Assembly: GCA_946482635.1 (NCBI GenBank)
Contig: CAMLSG010000037.1
Span: 1-31,340 of the forward strand
Origin: an uncultured Duganella sp.
GTDB taxonomy: Bacteria > Pseudomonadota > Gammaproteobacteria > Burkholderiales > Burkholderiaceae
Reading direction: 5' to 3'
DNA length: 31,340 bases
This document shows, one piece after another, positions 1 to 8,071 of the stretch. The notes beneath the pieces were generated by a model that had not been told where the DNA came from, made no database searches, and saw only the letters and a program-made list of their open reading frames with translations. Made by a program: the position numbers and the translations under genes. The stretch's first letter is position 1. Each line of letters opens with the position of its first letter.

Positions 1-475
1 TAAGGGCGGTCGTGATTTTGGGCCGAGCCGCTGGATCGACATGCCGGCCAAACAGTCCGATGGACATTGGATCGAGGAGCAGGCGCAGGCGGCCCTGGCG
101 CTGGCTCTGCAGATTACGGGTGGCATTCCCATGCACGGGAACGAATTCAAGGTCTACGTGATTACGCCATTCAGGAAGGTGGCCCAGAGAATGTACACGC
201 TCCTCCGTGCGGAGATGAATGGCAGCGTGGACGGCATGGTCGGCACCGTGCATACATTCCAGGGCAAGGAGGCGGAACACGTCATCTTCCTCCTTGGCGG
301 CAACCCACGTACACCTGGCGTCATTTCATCCTTTGCGGGGGCAAAGCCCAACCTGGTCAATGTCGCGGTAACGCGTGCCAAGCGCAGGCTTTACGTCATT
401 GGCGACAGGCGCTATTGGACCGGGCCGCACGATACGCGCCAGATTTTCTCGCGCATGTCAGAGCGCCTTCCTTGA
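1..475 (+). CDS. Superfamily-1 DNA/RNA helicase, C-terminal end only (partial)
   Basis: The frame is open from the left window edge (first full codon at base 2), so only the last ~158 residues of a longer protein are visible. They contain helicase motif V (GTVHTFQGKEAEHVIFL), in which the TFQGKE segment couples ATP hydrolysis to strand movement, and motif VI (VNVAVTRAKRRLYVIGD), whose Arg contacts the ATP phosphate. This pair is typical of the second RecA-like domain (AAA_12) of UvrD/DNA2-like SF1 helicases. The N-terminal part with Walker A, and any fused nuclease domain, lies outside the window, so substrate and role cannot be decided. Such helicases are common in defence islands, which fits the toxin-antitoxin and Wadjet genes that follow 82 bases downstream. 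They have their own promoter, so this gene is probably a separate unit. Confidence 0.85.
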   Translation, partial: KGGRDFGPSRWIDMPAKQSDGHWIEEQAQAALALALQITGGIPMHGNEFKVYVITPFRKVAQRMYTLLRAEMNGSVDGMVGTVHTFQGKEAEHVIFLLGGNPRTPGVISSFAGAKPNLVNVAVTRAKRRLYVIGDRRYWTGPHDTRQIFSRMSERLP

Positions 476-483
476 GTATGTCC

Positions 484-550
484 TTACAAAGTCGACGGCG
501 GAGGTGGGCGTATAATGCGCATTACACACCCCCACCCTTAATGCGCACTG
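484..550 (+). promoter_or_regulatory. ccdAB(-jetABCD) promoter with two palindromic operator copies
   Basis: A perfect -10 hexamer TATAAT lies at 511-516. No good -35 is seen at 17 bp. TTACAA at 484-489 is too far away, which suggests a weak or activator-independent extended promoter. The -10 overlaps a perfect 12-bp palindrome TAATGCGCATTA (513-524). A second copy, TAATGCGCACTG (539-550; 10 of 12 bases identical), lies 26 bp further on, just before the ccdA start. Antitoxin-toxin complexes of the CcdAB family are known to repress their own promoter by binding palindromes, so these are the likely CcdA sites. This is the only promoter-like sequence seen before jetA. Confidence 0.6.
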
Positions 551-557
551 GAATCTT

Positions 558-809
558 ATGAAACCGGCACTTTCCATACCTAAGCTGCCAAGCAAAAAGG
601 CGACCAACATTACCTTGTCCATGGACGTGTATCAGGCAGCCAAGAGCCTGGGCATCAATATCTCGCAGGTTTGTGAGCAACGCTTGCGTGAAGAGATCCA
701 GGCGCGAAGGGAAAAGCAATGGAATGAGGAACATGCCAGCTTTCTCGATGCTTATAACAAGCGGTTAGTCGAGGAAGGAGTTGCCCTACAGGAATGGCGA
801 GCGTTCTGA
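558..809 (+). CDS. ccdA: CcdA-family type II antitoxin
   Basis: 83 residues. The N-terminal half (about residues 15-50, KATNITLSMDVYQAAKSLG and onward) fits the ribbon-helix-helix DNA-binding domain of CcdA. The C-terminal half is charged and presumably unfolded, ending in VALQEWRAF, which matches the family's toxin-wrapping tail that usually ends in EW(R)xF. The role known for the family is to neutralise CcdB and, with it, repress the operon. The stop codon overlaps the ccdB start (TGATG, 807-811), giving translational coupling and the usual antitoxin-first order. The Shine-Dalgarno is modest (GGAA about 7 bases before the ATG). Palindromes upstream at 513-524 and 539-550 are the likely operators. 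Confidence 0.9.
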   Translation: MKPALSIPKLPSKKATNITLSMDVYQAAKSLGINISQVCEQRLREEIQARREKQWNEEHASFLDAYNKRLVEEGVALQEWRAF

Positions 810-1126
810 TGGCACGCTTCGACATTTACGTCAATCCGGGGCGGAGCCACCGCAATATTCCATACCTGGTCGACGTGCAAAGCAATGTCATCAGTGGGCT
901 GGCAACAAGGATTGTGGTGCCGCTACGCCCTCTGGCGGCATTTTCCTCGGTTGCTTTGCCACCGGACCTGTTTCCCATCATTCCGATTGATGGCGAAGAC
1001 TATGTTCTGGACACGCCTCAACTCGGCGCCATCCCGCTGGCAGAGCTGAAGACCAGGGTTGCTTCGGCACGTGAGAGCCAGTTTGTTATCCAGACTGCGT
1101 TGGATCGGGCCTTCGGCGCCTATTGA
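809..1126 (+). CDS. ccdB: CcdB-family toxin (putative DNA gyrase poison)
   Basis: 105 residues from the ATG at 809, which overlaps the ccdA stop; an in-frame ATG at 794 lies inside ccdA and is less likely. The protein shows the CcdB pattern: an N-terminal strand MARFDIYVNPG, the conserved YLVDVQSNVI segment, RIVVPLRPLAAF, then LFPIIPIDGEDYVLDTPQL, and a C-terminal helix. CcdB of the F plasmid traps GyrA-DNA complexes through its last residues Trp-Gly-Ile. Here the last residues are Gly-Ala-Tyr, so the gyrase-poisoning contact is not conserved and the target should be regarded as unproven. The stop codon is four bases upstream of the jetA ATG, placing the module in the Wadjet operon. Confidence 0.88.
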   Translation: MARFDIYVNPGRSHRNIPYLVDVQSNVISGLATRIVVPLRPLAAFSSVALPPDLFPIIPIDGEDYVLDTPQLGAIPLAELKTRVASARESQFVIQTALDRAFGAY

Positions 1127-1130
1127 AGTC

Positions 1131-2615
1131 ATGACGAAACCGGATAAAGCGCTAGCGGCCTACCGCCAAATGCGCCAGCAGCCTCTGTGGCGACTCCTGG
1201 CGGCCGCCAATGGGCCGACTGTCATCGCACTGCTTCAAGCACATTTGTACGAGAGCGACCGCAGTCTCCAGGCATCCATCTTCCACGAACGAATCGAACG
1301 CGAGCTTGAACGCCTGCGCAACCTTGGCGAAGACTGGCCGCAGACCGCGCAGCAATATGCTGCGTCCTGGCTGGGAGATGGCTATCTCGAACGGCGCTTC
1401 CCGCCCGGTTCGAAAGAAGAGGAGTACGAGCTCGCGGCGTCCACCGTCGAGGCGATCCGCTTCATTTCCAGCTTGGCCAAGCCCCATAGTGCGGCCACCG
1501 AAAGCCGGCTCGGACTGGTGATCGATGCATTGGCCAAACTTTCCGACGATACCGACACAGACAAACGCCGCCGCGTGGCACGCCTGCGCGCGGAGCAGGA
1601 ACGCATCGAACGCGAAATTGCCGACATCGAGCAAGGCAAGGCCATCATCCTGCCGGAGGCTGCCGCCCTGGAGCGAACGCGCGAAATCATTGCGTTAGCC
1701 GATAACCTGGCAGGTGATTTCCGCCGCGTGCGCGACCAGTTCGAGCAGTTGAACCGCGAGTTGCGCGAGCGAATCATGGACAACGACGGCAGCCGCGGTG
1801 AAGTCCTTGATTCCCTTTTTGCCGGCATTGACCTGATCAGCGAAAGCGATGCGGGCCGCACCTTTTCAGCCTTTTGGCGCCTGTTGACCGATCCCGTGCA
1901 GTCCGCCACCCTGGAGGACGCCCTGGACCAATTGATGTCGCGCGAGTTCGTCGCAGCGCTCGATCCGGCCGAGCGTAAGTTCTTGCTGCGCCTGACGCGC
2001 ACCCTGCTTGAGCAAGGGGGCATTGTGCATGAAGTGCTGCAGTCGTTCGCCCGCAGCCTTAAACATTTCGTGCAGAGCCGGGAATTCATGGAGCAGCGGC
2101 GCCTGACCCAATTGCTGCGTTCCGCCCAGCGCTCCGCCTTGGCGCTGAAGGAGGAGGTCAAGGCAACGGATACCCTTAACTACACGCTGGGGCTGACCAG
2201 CAGCAGGCTATCGTCATTGTCGCAATGGGTGCTGCACGATCCGGCGCTGCAAGCGCTGCCGGACCGGATGAACGAGGCTTCCGCGCCTCCAATCGACCTT
2301 GCGGCCATCGGCGAGCTGGTCGCCCAGTCGGAGATCGACTTCCGCACGCTGGCCGCCAATATCCAGTCCGTGCTGGAGACGCGCTCACAATGCTCCGTTG
2401 CCGACATATTGTCCACGTTCCCCGCCCCTCAGGGCTTGGGCAGCGTGATCGGGCTGATGTCGCTGGGCAGCCGCTACGGGATGGTGGCGCAGTCCAGCGA
2501 GACCATCAGCTGGCTGGGCCACGACAATGTGCAGCGCAAGGCTACAATACCGGCTATCTACTTCTTCGAGGACCAACAGGATGGACTTGCCAGAACCAGC
2601 GGCAGCGCCGGCTGA
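1131..2615 (+). CDS. jetA: Wadjet anti-plasmid system protein JetA (DUF3375, MksF-like kleisin)
   Basis: 494 residues from the ATG at 1131. A longer in-frame start at 1059 would lie within ccdB. The sequence is soluble and largely helical, with a charged coiled-coil stretch around residues 145-215 (RRRVARLRAEQERIEREI and following), as expected for the DUF3375 kleisin-like subunit. JetA is known to bridge the SMC heads in the JetABC condensin that recognises and extrudes circular plasmid DNA. Assignment rests on the sequence style plus the complete, correctly ordered jetB, jetC and jetD behind it. The gene starts four bases after ccdB and its 3' end overlaps jetB by 35 bases. No separate promoter is visible before it, so it probably depends on the ccdA promoter. 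Confidence 0.9.
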   Translation: MTKPDKALAAYRQMRQQPLWRLLAAANGPTVIALLQAHLYESDRSLQASIFHERIERELERLRNLGEDWPQTAQQYAASWLGDGYLERRFPPGSKEEEYELAASTVEAIRFISSLAKPHSAATESRLGLVIDALAKLSDDTDTDKRRRVARLRAEQERIEREIADIEQGKAIILPEAAALERTREIIALADNLAGDFRRVRDQFEQLNRELRERIMDNDGSRGEVLDSLFAGIDLISESDAGRTFSAFWRLLTDPVQSATLEDALDQLMSREFVAALDPAERKFLLRLTRTLLEQGGIVHEVLQSFARSLKHFVQSREFMEQRRLTQLLRSAQRSALALKEEVKATDTLNYTLGLTSSRLSSLSQWVLHDPALQALPDRMNEASAPPIDLAAIGELVAQSEIDFRTLAANIQSVLETRSQCSVADILSTFPAPQGLGSVIGLMSLGSRYGMVAQSSETISWLGHDNVQRKATIPAIYFFEDQQDGLARTSGSAG

Positions 2616-3264
2616 CGCTGTGCCGGAACCGACCGTTCTTTTCACGAACGACACCGGTGAATTGCCGCTGGACACACGCCGAGTGCTGGTGCAGCTGCTG
2701 TCCGGACCTTCGCTGGAAGGCCGACGCCATCTCAAGCTGTGGCCGGTCCTGCTGCGCGACGAGGTAGTGGTCAAGCGTCGCCTGCACGACCTGTTCCTGG
2801 ACCTGGTGATCGACCGTGACATGCAGGTCGCGTTCACACGCCAGGTGGATGCGGGAGACCTCGAAGTACCGATCCTGTTGCGCCGCGCCCAGCTGACTTT
2901 CATCGACTCGGTGCTGGTCCTGTTCCTGCGCCAGCGGCTGACGCAGGCTGAGACGCACGGCGACCGTGCCGTTGTGGCGCGCGACGAAATGGTGGAAAAC
3001 CTGGTGTTATACGAGCGCGCCGCCAGCACCGACCGCGCCGGCTTCGCCAAGCGGGTTGCCGCTTCCATCGAGAAAATGAAGAAGCACAATATCCTGCAGA
3101 AGATTCGCGCCAGTGAGGACCGCTTCGAGATTTCCCCTACGCTGAAGCTGCTCTTCACCGCGGAGGAGATCGTTTCGCTGACGGCCCTGTATCAAGCCAT
3201 GGCCGCTGGCGAATCGCCGGCATTGGATCGCCAGCCGCTGGACGATGGCGAGGACGAGGAATGA
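2581..3264 (+). CDS. jetB: Wadjet protein JetB (DUF4194, MksE-like KITE subunit)
   Basis: 227 residues starting at ATG 2581 (MDLPEPAAAP); the upstream in-frame start at 2527 lies deeper in jetA and adds unlike sequence. The body matches the DUF4194 winged-helix protein that dimerises and binds the JetA kleisin: LLSGPSLEGRRHLKLWPVLL, then DLFLDLVIDRDMQVAFTRQ, with a conserved middle (LLRRAQLTFIDSVLVLFLRQ) and a C-terminal winged helix with KMKKHNILQKIRASEDRFEI followed by an acidic tail. It is the smallest subunit of the loop-extruding complex. It overlaps jetA by 35 bases and jetC by four (ATGA), so the three are translated in series and probably in fixed ratio. Confidence 0.9.
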   Translation: MDLPEPAAAPADAVPEPTVLFTNDTGELPLDTRRVLVQLLSGPSLEGRRHLKLWPVLLRDEVVVKRRLHDLFLDLVIDRDMQVAFTRQVDAGDLEVPILLRRAQLTFIDSVLVLFLRQRLTQAETHGDRAVVARDEMVENLVLYERAASTDRAGFAKRVAASIEKMKKHNILQKIRASEDRFEISPTLKLLFTAEEIVSLTALYQAMAAGESPALDRQPLDDGEDEE

Positions 3265-6200
3265 ACGACCAGTTCCGCATGGCGCGCCTGCAGGTATTCA
3301 ACTGGGGCACCTTCAACGGTTTGCACGATATCCCGATCAGCGAGCGCGGCTTCCTGATCGTCGGTCCTTCCGGCGCAGGAAAATCCACCCTGTTGGACGC
3401 ATTTTCCGCGCTTCTGGTGCCGCCGCGCTGGGTCGACTTCAACGCGGCGGCACGCGAGGCTGACCGCACAGGCCGCGATCGCAACCTGGTCAGCTACATT
3501 CGCGGCGCCTGGTCTGCGCAAAGCGATAGCGCCTCCGGGGTGACCACAACGCGCTACCTGCGCGGCGGCACCACGACCTGGTCCGCAATTGCCCTGCACT
3601 ACCACAACAGCAATGGCCATGACGTGGTGCTGCTGCAGCTGTTCTGGCTGCGCGGGAACAGCAATGCCAACACCGATGTCAAACGCATTTTCATGATTTT
3701 CGAGCGGCCATTCGACCTGCGGGAGCTGCAGGACTTCGGCAGTACCAATTTCGATATCCGCAGGCTGAAACAATCGTTCCCCGATGCCCATGTCAAGGAC
3801 GAATTCCGTCCCTACTGCGAGCGCTTCTGCCGCCTGCTGGGCATCGAAAGCGAAATGACGCTGCGCCTGCTGCACAAGACGCAGTCGGCCAAGAACGTTG
3901 GCGACCTGAACACCTTCCTGCGCGACTTCATGCTGGACAAGCCGGAAACTTTCGAGGTCGCCGATCGCCTAGTCGACGAGTTCGGGGAGCTGAACGCCGC
4001 CCATCAATCTGTCGTTACCGCACGCAGGCAAGTGCAGACGCTGGCGCCGGCCCGCGCACGTCACCAGGAGATGGATTCGCTGAAGCTGGAGCGCAACGGC
4101 TTGCAGGAGCTGGAAGCCGGGCTGAATAGCTATCGCGAACTACTGCGCATCAAGCTGCTGGCGGAGCAAATAGCAGCCTTGCGGATCGAGGCGGACGGAC
4201 TGTCCGGACGTGTGCAGCAGTTGCGCAACTCCCAGGACAACCGGGAACTGGCGCTGCGCGACCTGGAGCTGCAACGCAGCGCGGCCGGCGGCGACCGCAT
4301 CGAGCAGCTGGAAGTCGAGCGCCGCCTGGTGGAAGAACAGCGCATCGGTCGCATGGCCAAGCGCAAACAGGCGGTCGAGGCCTGCAAAGCGCTCGACTGG
4401 ACGTTTGACGGATCGCCCGATGGCTTCGCTGCGCTGGTCGGCCAGGCGCGGCAAGAACTGGATGATTGGCAGCAGAGCGCTGAGGGTGAAGACCGCCTGC
4501 TGGAGCTGGGCCGCGCACGCGATGACATCAAGCGCAAGCGCGAGGAAGTACTGCAGGAGCTGCATTCGCTGCGACGCCAGCCAAGCAGCATCCCGGCCCA
4601 CATGCTTGAAATGCGGCGGCAATTGGCGGCCTCGCTCGGAATGGGGCAGGACGCCCTGCCCTTTGTCGGTGAACTGGTGGAGGTGAAGCAGGAGGAATCC
4701 CAGTGGCGGGGCGCCATCGAGCGCGTGCTGCATGGTTTTGCGCTATCCATTCTCGTCGACGAAGAGCATTACGCTGCCCTGGCCAATCACGCCAACGAGG
4801 CTAGCCTGGGCCAGAAACTGGTCTATTTCCGCACCGGACGCTCGGAACAGCCTCAGGCACGGCCACTGCGTGCGAGCTCGCTGGTCGCCAAGCTGAATGT
4901 GAAAGGCGGGCGCTTCGCGGACTGGCTGCAGGCCGACTTGCGCCAACGTTTTGACTACGAATGCGTGGATTCGATGCGCGCCTTCCGCGCCGCTTCTGAA
5001 CGGGCGCTGACGCGCGAGGGCCAGGTCAAACACAACCGCGCACGGCATGAGAAAGATGACCGCAACAGCGTCGATGACAGGCGTTACTGGGTACTAGGAT
5101 TCGATAACCGGGATAAGCTCGGCCTTTACGAACAGCAGGAACGGGAACTGCAACAGCAACAGGAGGCGTTGGAGGTCCAGTTGGCGGCGCTGGGCAAGCA
5201 GCGGCGCGAGGCAGCCATGCGGGTGCTGCAGTGCCAGACCCTGGTCAACCTCCAGTGGCACGAGATCGAAGCCGAGCCTCTGGTGCTGCGCATCGGCGCC
5301 ATTGAGCGCCAGCTTGCGTCCATCCGCGACGGCAACGCCAACCTGCAGGCGATTGACGATCGCCTGCGCCAGCAACGCGATCTGGTGCAGCAGGCGGCAG
5401 AAGCGCTGGAGAACGAAAAGGTATCGCTACGCACCCTGCAGCAGAGGATTGAACTGCATGAGAAGCAGCTTGCCACTGCGCAGCAGGATCCTTCCATCGT
5501 TCGCCCGACGCCGCACCAGCAGCAGGGCCTGGACGAGCGCTACATGCGACTGCCGCAGCCAGTGGCATTGAAAGACGTCGACCATGCGGATCGCGTGGTT
5601 CGCAAGGGTATTTCGGACGACATCCTGAGACTTAGCGAAAGCATTAGCGACTGCGGCAAGTTCATCGAGGCGCAATTCGCCGTGTTTATCAACACCTGGC
5701 GCGCCGACGCCGATGGCCTGGATGCGGCGCTCGCATCGGCAGCGGACTTTTTCACCAAGCTCACACGCCTTGAAACCGATGGCTTGCCCGCCCATGAGCA
5801 CCGCTTCTTCGACCTGCTACGCAACCAGAGCCACCAGAACCTGGCAGCCCTGAACACTTACCTGAACGATGCGCGCAAGGCCATCCTGGCACGCATGGAC
5901 GTGGTAAACGAAAGCTTGCGGCAGGTGCCCTTCAACCGGAACGAGGAGCGCACGACATATTTGCAGATCCAGCCCAAGGACCGGCAATTGCCGGAAGTGC
6001 GCCAGTTCAAACAGGACATCCTCGACGCGCTCAGCCATGCCTGGCATGACGATCCGGAAGCCGCAGAGGCACGGTTCATCGAACTGCGCCGCCTGGTGGA
6101 GCGGCTCTCCAGCCAGGATACGGAGCTTCGGCGCTGGCGCGAATCCGTCCTGGACGTCCGCATGCATGTCGAGTTTATCGGCCGCGAGTACGATGAGCAT

Positions 6201-6608
6201 GGCGCCGAGCAGGACGTGCTGGAGAGCGGCGCCGGCAAATCGGGGGGGCAGCGGCAGAAACTGGCCACTACCGTGCTTGCGGCCGCGCTGCGCTATCAGC
6301 TTGGCGGCAGCGAAAGCGGCGTCCCGGTTTACGCTCCGGTGGTGCTCGATGAAGCCTTTGACAAGGCCGACAACGAGTTCACGGCCCTGGCCATGAATAT
6401 CTTTGCCAACTTCGGCTTCCAGATGATCGTTGCAACGCCGTTGAAATCGGTGATGACCCTGGAGCCATTCATCGGCGGTGCGTGCTTTGTCGCGATCCGT
6501 GACCGGCGCGAATCCGGGGTACTGCTGATCGAATATGATGAAGGACAGCGGAAATTGAAGCTGGCCGCCAATGTACGTGCTGAGGCTTCCCTTGAAGCTG
6601 CCGGATGA
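3261..6608 (+). CDS. jetC: Wadjet protein JetC (SMC-like ATPase, MksB-like)
   Basis: 1115 residues. Walker A is GPSGAGKST at residues 35-43. The ABC signature is SGGQ at 994-997, and Walker B follows as VVLDEAFDKAD with Asp1030 and the catalytic Glu1031. Between the two head halves lie long coiled-coil arms (about 240-440 and 620-760) around a hinge region near 450-600. This is the layout of a condensin-like SMC protein with an intact ATPase. In Wadjet the JetABC complex extrudes DNA loops and on small circular DNA reaches the state that activates JetD cutting. The start overlaps the jetB stop (ATGA) and is preceded by GAGG. Its length fits the large JetC proteins of type I systems; the type call is an inference from family layout. 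Confidence 0.93.
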   Translation: MNDQFRMARLQVFNWGTFNGLHDIPISERGFLIVGPSGAGKSTLLDAFSALLVPPRWVDFNAAAREADRTGRDRNLVSYIRGAWSAQSDSASGVTTTRYLRGGTTTWSAIALHYHNSNGHDVVLLQLFWLRGNSNANTDVKRIFMIFERPFDLRELQDFGSTNFDIRRLKQSFPDAHVKDEFRPYCERFCRLLGIESEMTLRLLHKTQSAKNVGDLNTFLRDFMLDKPETFEVADRLVDEFGELNAAHQSVVTARRQVQTLAPARARHQEMDSLKLERNGLQELEAGLNSYRELLRIKLLAEQIAALRIEADGLSGRVQQLRNSQDNRELALRDLELQRSAAGGDRIEQLEVERRLVEEQRIGRMAKRKQAVEACKALDWTFDGSPDGFAALVGQARQELDDWQQSAEGEDRLLELGRARDDIKRKREEVLQELHSLRRQPSSIPAHMLEMRRQLAASLGMGQDALPFVGELVEVKQEESQWRGAIERVLHGFALSILVDEEHYAALANHANEASLGQKLVYFRTGRSEQPQARPLRASSLVAKLNVKGGRFADWLQADLRQRFDYECVDSMRAFRAASERALTREGQVKHNRARHEKDDRNSVDDRRYWVLGFDNRDKLGLYEQQERELQQQQEALEVQLAALGKQRREAAMRVLQCQTLVNLQWHEIEAEPLVLRIGAIERQLASIRDGNANLQAIDDRLRQQRDLVQQAAEALENEKVSLRTLQQRIELHEKQLATAQQDPSIVRPTPHQQQGLDERYMRLPQPVALKDVDHADRVVRKGISDDILRLSESISDCGKFIEAQFAVFINTWRADADGLDAALASAADFFTKLTRLETDGLPAHEHRFFDLLRNQSHQNLAALNTYLNDARKAILARMDVVNESLRQVPFNRNEERTTYLQIQPKDRQLPEVRQFKQDILDALSHAWHDDPEAAEARFIELRRLVERLSSQDTELRRWRESVLDVRMHVEFIGREYDEHGAEQDVLESGAGKSGGQRQKLATTVLAAALRYQLGGSESGVPVYAPVVLDEAFDKADNEFTALAMNIFANFGFQMIVATPLKSVMTLEPFIGGACFVAIRDRRESGVLLIEYDEGQRKLKLAANVRAEASLEAAG

Positions 6609-7752
6609 TGTTCGTTCCCTGCTGAAGAAGCGATTCGCCGGCAAGCACCGCGAATGGCTGGATGCAGCCGATCCTGCGCAGCAGTGGCCGCTGGTGATTC
6701 CGCTTGGTCCTCCAAGCGAGGCGGATGCATTGAAGCAGGTCGACGCAGTGCGCGACTGGGCCGGCGCGTGGCGCAATTGGAACGGCGACGGCGAAGTCCA
6801 GTGGGTGGAGCGCCGCTGGCGCCTGCTTGGAACGCAGCGCTTGCCAGAAGCCTTGCTACTGGACGGGCCGCGTGCGGTCTGTGCCTGGATTGGCGAACTT
6901 GACCGATGGCGCCTGGCCGAAGGCCGCTTCCAGGAATTGTGCCGCAAATGGCCGCAAATGGCGCCGGCGGCCTCCCGCCTGTTCAATGTGTTGGCTGATA
7001 TTGAAGATGCCGACTTCTCGCGCCTGCTTCACATGCTGGGATGGCTCGAGGCCAATCCACGCTCCGGCCTTTACCCAAGGCAACTTCCGATAGCCGGGCT
7101 CGATACCAAATGGGTTGAACCCCGCAAAGGCTTGATTGCAAAGCTCCTTGCCGGCATACGCCGGCTGGATGGCAATGGCGAAGACTTCTACAGCTTGAGC
7201 GGATTGAAGCCTCTGCCTGCCGCCGTGCAGGTTCGGATTCTCGATCCTGGGTTGCGTGCCATGAACGGCGGCTTGTGCGACATCATTGCGCCGGTATGGC
7301 AATTGGCTGGCATGAACCTGGCACCATCGACCGTGCTGGTAGTCGAAAACCTGCAGTCCGGACTTGCGCTTCCCGATATGCCGGGCACGGTCGCCTTGCT
7401 CGCCCTGGGATACAACGTCGACGTGTTGTCGCAGATTCCATGGCTCCGCAGCTGTAAAGGTCTTTACTGGGGGGACATTGACACCCATGGCTACGCGATC
7501 CTTCATCGCGCCCGCTCCCATCTACCGCAGCTGCGGTCGCTTTTGATGGACGAAACCACGTTGCTGCAGTTTTCGTCACTGTGGACCAGCGAAGCAAAAC
7601 AATTCCCTGCGGAAGACTTGCCGCTCTTGCAGCCAGCGGAGCGCGTTGTATACCAAGGCTTGCGCGAACATCGCTGGGGACACTGCGTCAGGCTGGAGCA
7701 GGAACGCATCGGGTGGCAGGTGGTGATGCAGGCATTGAGCGCTCAGCGCTGA
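6571..7752 (+). CDS. jetD: Wadjet nuclease JetD (DUF3322/DUF2220, Toprim fold)
   Basis: 393 residues. The N-terminal ~180 residues correspond to the DUF3322 arm and the C-terminal part to the DUF2220 Toprim nuclease domain. The Toprim acidic residues are present: Glu259 in VLVVENLQSG, and Asp302 with Asp304 in YWGDIDTHGYAIL. This suggests an active, topoisomerase VI-like metal-dependent nuclease. JetD is the effector that cleaves plasmid DNA held by JetABC. The ATG at 6571 overlaps jetC by 38 bases, so all four jet genes are chained. The operon ends here: a small gene on the opposite strand ends 24 bases beyond the stop. No strong hairpin terminator is visible between them. Confidence 0.92.
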   Translation: MYVLRLPLKLPDDVRSLLKKRFAGKHREWLDAADPAQQWPLVIPLGPPSEADALKQVDAVRDWAGAWRNWNGDGEVQWVERRWRLLGTQRLPEALLLDGPRAVCAWIGELDRWRLAEGRFQELCRKWPQMAPAASRLFNVLADIEDADFSRLLHMLGWLEANPRSGLYPRQLPIAGLDTKWVEPRKGLIAKLLAGIRRLDGNGEDFYSLSGLKPLPAAVQVRILDPGLRAMNGGLCDIIAPVWQLAGMNLAPSTVLVVENLQSGLALPDMPGTVALLALGYNVDVLSQIPWLRSCKGLYWGDIDTHGYAILHRARSHLPQLRSLLMDETTLLQFSSLWTSEAKQFPAEDLPLLQPAERVVYQGLREHRWGHCVRLEQERIGWQVVMQALSAQR

Positions 7753-7776
7753 TCATTGCGGTGGGGCGACCGGACC

Positions 7777-7974
7777 CTAAAGGGACTCCGTAATCAGTAT
7801 TGCGAAGAGGATCAGCATCAAGCAGATTATTCTCGCAGATGCCGCACGCGGGGGCTGTGGAAGCTTCTGCAATATCGTTAGGCTGATTGCGTACATGAAG
7901 TAGAGCCCAATAAAGAGTAACCATCCCGTCGGGCCTGCATTCCTGATCACGTCCAGTAAGGTGTTCGGTTCCAT
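7777..7974 (-). CDS. Small two-helix membrane protein, unknown function
   Basis: 65 residues. Two hydrophobic segments are evident: about residues 15-36 (GWLLFIGLYFMYAISLTI) and 47-63 (ARIICLMLILFAILI), separated by a short basic, proline-rich loop (KLPQPPRAASAR). The gene is supported by a strong Shine-Dalgarno (AAGGAGAA) eight bases before the ATG. I do not recognise the family. It is convergent with jetD and follows hipBA on the same strand, so it lies inside the defence island. It could be a toxin-like or effector membrane peptide or an ordinary small membrane protein; nothing in the sequence decides this. The perfect palindrome upstream (7993-8004) may be a regulatory site. Confidence 0.6.
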   Translation of the reverse strand: MEPNTLLDVIRNAGPTGWLLFIGLYFMYAISLTILQKLPQPPRAASARIICLMLILFAILITESL

Positions 7975-7992
7975 GCCTGTTCTCCTTTATGA

Positions 7993-8004
7993 CCTGAATT
8001 CAGG
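7993..8004. promoter_or_regulatory. 12-bp perfect palindrome upstream of the small membrane gene
   Basis: CCTGAATTCAGG is a perfect inverted repeat 19-30 bases upstream of the start codon at 7974. It may be an operator for the small gene. It could also be a chance palindrome, since it contains the common hexamer GAATTC. The rest of the 7975-8071 interval shows only the strong ribosome binding site and no convincing terminator for hipA. Confidence 0.25.
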
Positions 8005-8071
8005 ATGCAGGACCGAAGCAATTTCAACTACCAGAAAGACCGTGTTTTTGAGGGGCCTTTTCCGGTTAGCT

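Noticed and set aside
1059..1130. Longer start for jetA inside ccdB
   Set aside because: The extra 24 residues come from ccdB read in another frame; the ATG at 1131 gives a normal DUF3375 start.
5817..6986. A 389-codon minus-strand frame across the jetC-jetD junction
   Set aside because: It covers the Walker B part of jetC and the jetD start on the other strand; no recognisable motif of its own.
7773..7787. CCCTAAAGGG as a terminator between jetD and the small membrane gene
   Set aside because: A four-base stem with a two-base loop and no T tract is too weak to support termination.
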